DNA of 64,000 nucleotides. Origin: Mesorhizobium sp. GTDB lineage: Bacteria; Pseudomonadota; Alphaproteobacteria; Rhizobiales; Rhizobiaceae. The position numbers and the translations under genes were made by a program. The stretch's first letter is position 1, and every line of letters starts with the position of its first letter. Shown piece by piece: positions 58,108 through 64,000 of this stretch. The notes under the pieces are model-generated. The model was not told where the DNA came from, did no database searches, and saw only the letters and a list, made by a program, of their open reading frames with translations. The stretch covers positions 620,001 through 684,000 of the forward strand of contig JAHBYX010000002.1 in NCBI GenBank assembly GCA_019635735.1, given 5' to 3'.

Positions 58108-58283
58108 CATTCATCGTAGTCGACCCGATTCGCCCCGGGTCGGCTCAGTTCGGACACGGCTAGACGTGGATGGATTCCAGGTTGGCGAGCCGGTTCGGCC
58201 CGGAATCCTGCGCTTCGGAAAAAAATCGATCCACACCCCTCGCCACCGCCCCCACACTGCGCCTGACCGAAACGGGGGACGCG

Positions 58284-58700
58284 ATGGACTGGGCGACGCA
58301 GACCGACATCATCAGGCGCATCGTCGCCATGCTGCTGGTGCTCGCCGATCTCGCCGACCGCGCGCGCCACGCGTCGCGCCCGGAGCGCTGCCGTGTCCTC
58401 GGGCTATTGCTCCGGGCCGAAATGGTCGCGCAGGTCGACGGTCATGCGCGCCGGCGCGGCGCGCCGCCGCTGGGCGGATGCCCCGATCCGGCGATATCCG
58501 ATGCACCCGGCAACGAGCCGGCCGACGCCGCGCATCTGGCGCTCCGCTTGCGGGCTCTGTCGCTCGTGTGGGCAACTCTCCTGGCGTGGATGCTGAGGGT
58601 CGCCCGCCGGCGGTCGGCGGGATCTCGGATCGTGCCTGCCAGCACTCCGGCCGGCGACGCCCATGCGCTCGCGGCGCCGCGCGCGCCGGACACGTCCTGA
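58284..58700 (+). CDS. Hypothetical membrane-associated protein
   Basis: 138 residues. Polar start (MDWATQTDIIRRIVAMLLVLADLADRA), then a moderately hydrophobic helix near 100-120 (LSLVWATLLAWMLRVARR) and an Ala/Pro tail. GGGGGA precedes the ATG at 58284. No domain recognised. Confidence 0.55.
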   Translation: MDWATQTDIIRRIVAMLLVLADLADRARHASRPERCRVLGLLLRAEMVAQVDGHARRRGAPPLGGCPDPAISDAPGNEPADAAHLALRLRALSLVWATLLAWMLRVARRRSAGSRIVPASTPAGDAHALAAPRAPDTS

Positions 58701-58939
58701 CGGCAAAAGCCTTCGGTCCGGCGCTGGCCGAAGCACGGCGCCCATCCTCCGTTCCCGAACCTTATTCTCTGGCGAGCCATGTCGCCGGAGCCGCCGGCGC
58801 GCGTCCGAAAATGAGTCGGCGATACGCCGGGCCTTTCTTTGGAACCAGGGCAACCCCTCTTGGAACCTTGGCCGGGCCGTCGCGTTTTCCTGCCAGACCG
58901 GCTCCGTCGCCGGTTCGTTCAAAATCAAGGAGATGCGCC

Positions 58940-59137
58940 ATGAATTGGAATCAGGTCGAAGGCAATTGGGAGCAGTTCAAGGGCAAGGTCCAGCAGCAGT
59001 GGGGCAAGCTGACGAATGACGATCTCGACGTCATCCGCGGCAACCGCCGCGAGCTCGCCGGCCGTCTGCAGGAGCGTTATGGCCACGCCCAGGACGCTGC
59101 CGACCGCGAAATCGATTCCTGGCTCGCGCGCCACTGA
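58940..59137 (+). CDS. CsbD-family stress protein
   Basis: 65 residues with the CsbD signature MNWNQVEGNWEQFKGKVQQQ and a helical rest. CsbD proteins are abundant under general stress; the mechanism is unknown. AAGGAG precedes the ATG at 58940, and a short terminator follows at 59163-59183. Confidence 0.92.
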   Translation: MNWNQVEGNWEQFKGKVQQQWGKLTNDDLDVIRGNRRELAGRLQERYGHAQDAADREIDSWLARH

Positions 59138-59162
59138 TCCGCGCCGCCAGGCTTTCGGAGAA

Positions 59163-59183
59163 CCCCGCTTCTGCGGGGTTTTT
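59163..59183. terminator. Terminator between convergent genes
   Basis: CCCCGC-TTCT-GCGGGG (59163-59178) followed by five T, 26 bases after the CsbD gene. It also lies at the end of the minus-strand Ldh-family gene, so it may serve both. Confidence 0.85.
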
Positions 59184-60196
59184 CACGTGGCCGGCAGGCA
59201 GGAGCGGAGACGTTCCATCACCGCCGCTTCGACCTCGACGCCTTCCCGGACTGCCTTCGCCCTCCGCTTCGCCTTTGCCCCTCCCGGAACATGAAGCCCG
59301 AAGCCGGTCGTCAGCCGGTCGAGGTGCCGCCCGGTCCGGTTCGCGAAACCGCCGGTGAACAGCCGCGGGTCGATCGCCAGCACGAACAGCCCGCAGCCCG
59401 GCGATTCCGCGCCCTCCGCGAAGGACGGCGCGTCGAGCGACCAGTTCGCGCCCGAAAGTCCGGCCGCGAGCACTTCGACCATCAGCGCGATATTGGCCCC
59501 GCGCGCCCCGCCGAATGCCAGAAGGGCGCCGCGCATCGCCTCGTGCGGATTCGTGGTCGGCTTGCCGTCGGGCCCGAGCGCCCAGCCTTCGGGAATGGCC
59601 TCGCCGCGCTCCGCCGCTGCCCTTATGTTCACATAGGCGGTCGCGCTGGACGACTGGTCGATCAGCAGCGGCGGCCCGTGCTCCGTCGGCGCGGCGAAGG
59701 CGATCGGGTTGGTGCAGAACACCGGCCTCGTCGTGCCCGAGCCGGCAAGCAGTGCTGGACCGTTCGCCGCCGCGAGCCCGACCAGCCCGCGCTTAGCGAG
59801 GCGGCCGGCGAAATAGCCCAGCGCGCCTGCCGTATAGGCGTTCTTCTGGCTGAAGATCGCGACGCCGAACGTCTCCGCCACCGCCACCAGGTCCTCGAAC
59901 GCCATGTCGAAGCCGAGATGCGCCGTCCCGCCGCCCGCGTCGGACAGGATGATTGCCCGCGCCGGCCGCGAGATGAGAGGCGTTGCCGTGCCGTTGATCC
60001 GGCCCGCCTCCAGGGCGTCGAGATAGTCTATGAAATGCGCAAGCCCGACCGCCGGCTGGCCCTCCGCCTCGGCGGCCACGGCCGCCCTGGCGATGGACTC
60101 CGCGGCGGGGGCCGATGCTCCGGCCGCGATTGCCGCATCGATGCAAAGCCGCTCCGCCTCCTCGAGCGAGATGCGTTCCATGGCGGGCATGCTCAT
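59183..60196 (-). CDS. Ldh-family oxidoreductase (malate/lactate dehydrogenase YlbC type)
   Basis: 337 residues of the LDH2/malate-dehydrogenase-like family: GLAHFIDYLDALEAG (about 50-64), GFGVAIFSQKNAYTAGALGYFA-like stretch and NPIAFAAPTEHGPPLLID near 165-182. The enzymes reduce or oxidise 2-oxo/2-hydroxy acids (also delta1-piperideine/pyrroline carboxylates) with NAD(P). ATG 60196 overlaps the permease stop (ATGA). As part of an amino-acid ABC operon it may act on an imino acid or the imported substrate. Confidence 0.82.
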   Translation of the reverse strand: MSMPAMERISLEEAERLCIDAAIAAGASAPAAESIARAAVAAEAEGQPAVGLAHFIDYLDALEAGRINGTATPLISRPARAIILSDAGGGTAHLGFDMAFEDLVAVAETFGVAIFSQKNAYTAGALGYFAGRLAKRGLVGLAAANGPALLAGSGTTRPVFCTNPIAFAAPTEHGPPLLIDQSSSATAYVNIRAAAERGEAIPEGWALGPDGKPTTNPHEAMRGALLAFGGARGANIALMVEVLAAGLSGANWSLDAPSFAEGAESPGCGLFVLAIDPRLFTGGFANRTGRHLDRLTTGFGLHVPGGAKAKRRAKAVREGVEVEAAVMERLRSCLPAT

Positions 60197-61002
60197 CCGA
60201 GCCGCACTGGAATCCGGGCCTCCATCTTCCTGAACAGGAAAATGATGACGCCCGAAATGATCAGATAGATGAGCGCCAGCAAGAGCAGCGGTTCGTAGAC
60301 GATGAACGTGTCCTGCCTGACCCGCGAGGCGACCGCGTAGATGTCGACGACGGTGATCGTCGCAACGAGAGGTGTGCATTTCAATTGCAGCACCGTTTCG
60401 CCGGCGAGCGTCGGCAGCGCCCGGTGCAGTGCCTGCGGCAGCCAGATGCGGCGGAAGATCGTAAACGGCCGCATGCCGTAGGCGCGGGCGGCCTCGAGTT
60501 GACCCCTGGGCACGCCGGCGAAGGCGCCACGCATCACCTCGCCCTCGTAGGCCGCGAAGGAGATCGTCAGGGACAGCACTGCATAGGGCCATGCCTGCCT
60601 GAGATAGGGCCATAGCTCCGACTGCCGGATCCAGGGAAACTGCGGAAACAGCGAGCCCAGCCCGTAATAGAGCAGCCAGAGCTGGAGGAGGAGCGGCGTG
60701 CCGCGGATGACGGTGCAGAACGCGTTGGCGGGCATCGCCAGCCACCACGGCCCTGCGGCTTGCGCGAGCCCCAGCGGCACGGCCAGCATGATGCCCAGAA
60801 CGCAGGTGACCACCAGGATCCAGATCGTGCGCCAGATGCCCTGCAGCGCCAGGCCGTAATAATTCGGCAGCCAGTCCCAGCGCATGAACAGCGCCGCCGA
60901 AATGACCAGCGCGGCGGCGACCGCCATCAGCAGGATGCGGTGCGGCTGCAGCCACGCGCTGCGCGCCGCGAACTCGGCGAGGCTCGTTATGGGAATGCTC
61001 AT
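60193..61002 (-). CDS. Amino-acid ABC permease (HisM type)
   Basis: 269 residues with about five membrane helices and the EAA loop (EAARAYGMRPFTIFRRIWLPQA, about 170-191), FIRGTPLL-like VIRGTPLLLQ. Its start overlaps the stop of the other permease. Together they form the membrane part of a polar-amino-acid importer. Confidence 0.9.
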   Translation of the reverse strand: MSIPITSLAEFAARSAWLQPHRILLMAVAAALVISAALFMRWDWLPNYYGLALQGIWRTIWILVVTCVLGIMLAVPLGLAQAAGPWWLAMPANAFCTVIRGTPLLLQLWLLYYGLGSLFPQFPWIRQSELWPYLRQAWPYAVLSLTISFAAYEGEVMRGAFAGVPRGQLEAARAYGMRPFTIFRRIWLPQALHRALPTLAGETVLQLKCTPLVATITVVDIYAVASRVRQDTFIVYEPLLLLALIYLIISGVIIFLFRKMEARIPVRLG

Positions 61003-61754
61003 CGCGCGCTCCCCGACACGGCCGGCATACCGCGCCGCGACCAGCGCTCGATCCGCGCGATGATCCGGTTGGAGACGAGCGTGAGAAGCAGATAGAGCAC
61101 GCCCGCGGCGACGAAGAAGGTGAAATAGGCCTTCGTCTGCCCCGCCGCGGTGCGCGTCTCCTGCGTCAGCTCATTGAAGCCGACGATGGCCAGCAGGGCC
61201 GTGTCCTTCGTGGCGATCAGCCACAGATTGGCAAGGCCCGGTATCGCGAAGGGCAGCATCGCCGGCAGGGTGATCCGGCGCAGCATCAGCATCGGCGCCA
61301 TGCCGTAGGCGCGGGCCGCCTCGATCTGGCCCTGCGGGATCGACAGGATCGCGCCGCGCAGCACTTCCGTCGAATAGGCCCCCTGCACCACCGCCAATAC
61401 CCAGATGCCGGCCACCAGCCCGTTGATGTCGATGCGCGCGTAGCCCAACGCCTCCAGCACGCGGTTGATGAGATCGGTGCCGGCGAAATAGAGGATCAGG
61501 ATCAGCACCAGCTCCGGCACGGCACGCACGATGGTCGTGTAGACCTCGAGCAGGTCGCGCACGATCGGCCCGCCATAGAGCTTGCCGTAGGCGCCGCCGA
61601 TGCCGATTGCCAGGCCGAAGCCGTAAGCTCCGACGGCGATGATCACCGAATTCAACAGCCCCCGCAGCAGATTGCCGCCCCAGCCGGGCGGCTCGAGCGC
61701 GAGCAGGTCCATCGTCGAGACCTGCAGCAGCGGGGCGAAGAGGGTTTCGATCAT
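60999..61754 (-). CDS. Amino-acid ABC permease (HisQ type)
   Basis: 251 residues, about five helices, VRAVPELVLILILYF element and an EAA loop (EAARAYGMAPMLMLRRITLPAM). Pairs with the permease at 60193-61002. Follows the solute-binding gene across the palindromic repeat. Confidence 0.9.
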   Translation of the reverse strand: MIETLFAPLLQVSTMDLLALEPPGWGGNLLRGLLNSVIIAVGAYGFGLAIGIGGAYGKLYGGPIVRDLLEVYTTIVRAVPELVLILILYFAGTDLINRVLEALGYARIDINGLVAGIWVLAVVQGAYSTEVLRGAILSIPQGQIEAARAYGMAPMLMLRRITLPAMLPFAIPGLANLWLIATKDTALLAIVGFNELTQETRTAAGQTKAYFTFFVAAGVLYLLLTLVSNRIIARIERWSRRGMPAVSGSAR

Positions 61755-61801
61755 CGGAGGTTTATGAAACCCCCCTCACAGTCTCGGGCTTCGCCCCATC
61801 C

Positions 61802-61906
61802 ACCTCTCCCCGACGATGTGGGGCGAGGAGACGCAGCGTCGGCGACTGGACTCTCCTCTCCCCCGGGCAGGGGGAGAGGTGGCCCGAAGGGCCGGTGAGG
61901 GGGTGC
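61802..61906. repeat. Palindromic intergenic repeat (second copy)
   Basis: Contains CCTCTCCCC (61856-61864) pairing with GGGGAGAGG (61871-61879), then the core GGCCCGAAGGGCC (61881-61893) and GTGAGGGGG, preceded by a CTCTCCCC/GGGGCGAGG hairpin half. Same core as 5396-5445. It lies just after the solute-binding gene on the minus strand, before the permeases. Confidence 0.85.
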
Positions 61907-61930
61907 TTAGGCAGAGCCTTCGCTGGCCGC

Positions 61931-62707
61931 TCACCCGCCATAGACGTCGAAGTCGAAATACTTCTTGGTGATCTCGCCATATTTGCCGTTGTCGCGGATC
62001 GCCTTGATCGCGGCGTTCAGCTTGACCTTGAGCTCGGCATCCTCCTTGCGCAGGCCGGCGCCGACGCCAGGTCCGAGGATCTCGAGGTCTTCAGCCACGT
62101 TGCCCTTGAGGTCGCAGCAGGCCATGCCGGCCTCGGACTTCAGGAAGGCGTCGAGCGCGATCGCATCCGCCTGCGTCGCGTCGATGCGGCCGGCGGCGAG
62201 ATCCTGGTTGGCCTCGTCCTGGGTCTGGTATTCCTTGATCTCGGCGGCCTCGGTGAAGTGCTTCTTCACATAGGCGGAATGGGTGGTCGACACCTGCACG
62301 CCGATGATCTTGCCTTTCATCCCGGCCGGATCGGCGGTGAAGCTCTCGCCCTTCGGCCCGATCACGGCGGTCGGGGTGTTATAGTACTTGTCGGTGAAAT
62401 CGATCGTCTTCTTGCGCTCGTCGGTGATCGACATCGAGTTCATGATCGCGTCGATCTTCTTGGTCGTCAGCGCCGGGATCAGGCCGTCCCAGGGAATCGG
62501 CGTCAGTTCGCAGGTGAGCTTCGCCTCGGTGCAGATGGCGTCGATGATCTCGACCTCCCAGCCGCCCCACTTGCCGGATGCGTCCGCAGCCCAGAAGGGC
62601 GGATAGGCCTCCGGTGAGAACCCGACCTTGACTGTCTGCGCCGATGCGAAGCCGGCGGTGGCTGCGAGCAGGGCCGCCGCGGCGGCGAGTTTGACGATCG
62701 TCTTCAT
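61931..62707 (-). CDS. Amino-acid ABC solute-binding protein (family 3)
   Basis: 258 residues. Signal peptide (LAAAAALLAATAGFASAQ) and a family 3 binding fold: VKVGFSPEAYPPFWA, GWEVEIIDAIC, WDGLIPALTTKKIDAIMNSMSITDERKKTIDF. Binds polar or basic amino acids (His/Lys/Arg/octopine-type). ATG 62707 opens the signal peptide. Confidence 0.92.
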   Translation of the reverse strand: MKTIVKLAAAAALLAATAGFASAQTVKVGFSPEAYPPFWAADASGKWGGWEVEIIDAICTEAKLTCELTPIPWDGLIPALTTKKIDAIMNSMSITDERKKTIDFTDKYYNTPTAVIGPKGESFTADPAGMKGKIIGVQVSTTHSAYVKKHFTEAAEIKEYQTQDEANQDLAAGRIDATQADAIALDAFLKSEAGMACCDLKGNVAEDLEILGPGVGAGLRKEDAELKVKLNAAIKAIRDNGKYGEITKKYFDFDVYGG

Positions 62708-62760
62708 TTCATTTCTCCCGTTCCTGTCCTTGTTCCCGAATACGCATCCGCCGGTCCTTC

Positions 62761-63567
62761 TCAACCGACCGTGCGGATGAATTGCCTGAGTGCCTCTGTC
62801 TTCGGCGCGCCGAACAGCTGGTCCGGCGGCCCTTCCTCCTCGACGATCCCGTTGCGCAGGAAGACGACATGGGTCGCCACCTCGCGCGCGAACTTCATCT
62901 CGTGCGTGACCAGGACCATCGTCCGCCCCTCGCGGGCGAGGTCGGCGATCACCTTGAGCACTTCGCCGACCAGTTCCGGGTCGAGCGCCGAGGTCGGCTC
63001 GTCGAACAGCATGACCCGTGGCTGGATGGCGAGCGCGCGGGCGATCGCGCCGCGCTGCTGCTGCCCGCCTGAGAGGAAAGCCGGATAGACGTCGCGCTTC
63101 TCGGCCAGGCCGACCCGGGCGAGCAGGGCCTCGGCTGTCGCAATCGCCTCGGCGCGCGACACGCCGAGCACATGAATGGGTACTTCGATGACGTTCTCGA
63201 TCAGCGTCATGTGGCTCCAGAGGTTGAAGTTCTGGAACACCATGCCGAGCTTCGAGCGGATGCGCTCGATCTGCCGTCGGTCGGCCGGCACGGTGTTGCC
63301 GTGGCTGTCGGCCTTGAGTCTGATCTCCTCGGCATTGACGCGGATGATCCCGCTGGTCGGGTTTTCGAGGCAGTTGATGCAGCGCAGCAGCGTCGATTTG
63401 CCGGAGCCGCTGCCGCCGATGATCGCCACCACGTCGCCGTCGCGGGCAGACAGCGACACGCCCTTCAGCACGTGCAGTTCGCCGAACTTCTTGTGCAGGT
63501 TCTCGACGTGAATCGCCTCGGCGGCCATCTGGCCGGCACCCGGGTGAGCGGCCGAGGCGAGGCTCAT
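62761..63567 (-). CDS. Amino-acid ABC ATP-binding protein (HisP type)
   Basis: About 268 residues. Walker A GGSGSGKST, signature LSGGQQQR, Walker B VMLFDEPTSALDPEL, switch VTHEMKFA. The nucleotide domain of the amino-acid importer. Start at 63567 (MSLASAA) or 63528 (MAAEAIH). First gene of the minus-strand operon. Confidence 0.92.
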   Translation of the reverse strand: MSLASAAHPGAGQMAAEAIHVENLHKKFGELHVLKGVSLSARDGDVVAIIGGSGSGKSTLLRCINCLENPTSGIIRVNAEEIRLKADSHGNTVPADRRQIERIRSKLGMVFQNFNLWSHMTLIENVIEVPIHVLGVSRAEAIATAEALLARVGLAEKRDVYPAFLSGGQQQRGAIARALAIQPRVMLFDEPTSALDPELVGEVLKVIADLAREGRTMVLVTHEMKFAREVATHVVFLRNGIVEEEGPPDQLFGAPKTEALRQFIRTVG

Positions 63568-63759
63568 CCGCGACGCCCTTTCCGGGGCATCGGATATCCC
63601 TTGCGCCGGTTTTGCCGTCCCGTCACGCTGGCCAATTCTCCGTCCGTGGCCAGCATGGACCGGCGGCCGCGATGCCGTCAACCCGGGCGTGCCCGCACTT
63701 GCGGCACCGCTTCGCCGCTGTGTAGAGATTGGGCACGGCAGTATGCGAGGAGCCCAGCA

Positions 63760-64000
63760 GTGCAGGACTACGGATCACAGTCGATGGCCGCGCCGCTCAG
63801 GCGCGTGCTGATGCGCCGGGCATCGAGCGCGATGCGCGGGGCCGATCCCGTTGAATGGCACTACGGCCCCAGGTTCGATTCCGCGCGCGCCGCCGCCGAG
63901 CACGACCGGCTGATCGACCTCGTCGCGGCCACGGGCGCGGCGATCGAATTCCTGCCCGACGACGACGACGGCCTCGCCGATTCCGTGTTTACCCACGACC
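63760..64000 (+). CDS. Amidinotransferase/DDAH-family hydrolase, N-terminal part
   Basis: Only the first 80 codons are in the window. RVLMRRASSAM, EHDRLIDLVAATGAAIEFLPDDDDGLADSVFTHD fits the opening of dimethylarginine dimethylaminohydrolase/arginine-deiminase-like enzymes (the FTHD motif). GAGGAG lies 7 bases before the GTG at 63760; an ATG at 63784 is in frame too. Divergent from an amino-acid importer that might carry arginine derivatives. C-terminal catalytic Cys lies outside. Confidence 0.75.
   Translation, partial: MQDYGSQSMAAPLRRVLMRRASSAMRGADPVEWHYGPRFDSARAAAEHDRLIDLVAATGAAIEFLPDDDDGLADSVFTHD

Noticed and set aside
58051..58283. Possible small gene between rpsA and the hypothetical at 58284
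   Set aside because: No frame with a ribosome site; the terminator at 58078 explains the structure there.

Overview
The window looks like a chromosomal segment of a GC-rich alphaproteobacterium of the order Hyphomicrobiales (Rhizobiales), probably near Mesorhizobium/Phyllobacteriaceae. The clues are the right-hand block tRNA-Ala, a TIGR02300-type acidic protein, aroA, cmk and rpsA, the Rhizobiales-type palindromic repeats beside ABC operons, and several rhizobial-looking hypothetical proteins. This assignment is inference from gene order and protein style; no database was searched. The gene content describes a denitrifier that handles much copper: the tail of a nitrous-oxide reductase operon (nosY-nosL-nosX), a copper nitrite reductase (nirK), a haem-copper oxidase, two copper-type P-type ATPases, two multicopper oxidases, CusF, a cupredoxin, a CopZ-like chaperone and a DUF411 protein.

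Layout. 1-1.85 kb: end of the nos operon. 2-9 kb: a LysR regulator divergent from a ureohydrolase, polyamine-type ABC transporter and nitrilase-family amidase operon, then a broken TRAP permease. 9.5-17.4 kb, mostly minus strand: a DUF305 membrane protein and a cytochrome c oxidase operon (coxB, a ctaD I+III fusion, a small membrane protein, a CtaG-like assembly factor), cytochrome b561, and a sorbosone-dehydrogenase-like lipoprotein. 17.7-19.5 kb: a YihY protein and a decayed LysR gene. 19.7-23.2 kb: a phage-like module (clustered CAGGGAA repeats, XRE regulator, ImmA/IrrE peptidase, ParB-domain DNA methyltransferase, DUF5681). 23.8-25.6 kb: an ATP-grasp-like orphan gene divergent from a small Cys-rich exported protein, with a perfect FNR-type box between them. 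25.8-35.8 kb, plus strand: a copper/stress array with a multicopper oxidase, a P-type ATPase whose core motif is CPD, a coupled beta-CASP hydrolase/AMP-phosphorylase-like/PRPP-synthetase-like trio, a Met-rich periplasmic protein, an SRPBCC protein and a cytochrome c' relative. 35.8-43 kb, minus strand: a second DUF305 copy, a formyltransferase, then a copper-efflux set. 43-48.9 kb: nirK, CopZ-like protein and CopA with facing CueR-like promoters, glutaredoxin and a truncated MFS gene. 49.4-50.6 kb: a large serine recombinase without its catalytic domain, next to tRNA-Ala. 51-64 kb: housekeeping core (aroA, an SDR, CYTH-CHAD, cmk, rpsA, CsbD), then an amino-acid ABC operon with an Ldh-family dehydrogenase, and the start of an amidinotransferase-family gene cut by the window end.

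The genes combine into a coherent picture. Copper enzymes of respiration (NosZ with NosL, NirK, CuA/CuB oxidase) sit beside proteins that capture, oxidise and export copper. Accessory DNA appears to occupy roughly 9-50.6 kb, bounded by gene fragments on both sides. The least explained and most interesting parts are the three-gene RNA/nucleotide cassette at 30.2-34.0 kb, the CPD-type ATPase, the FNR-box divergent pair at 25 kb, and the repeat-flanked ParB-methyltransferase module at 20-23 kb.
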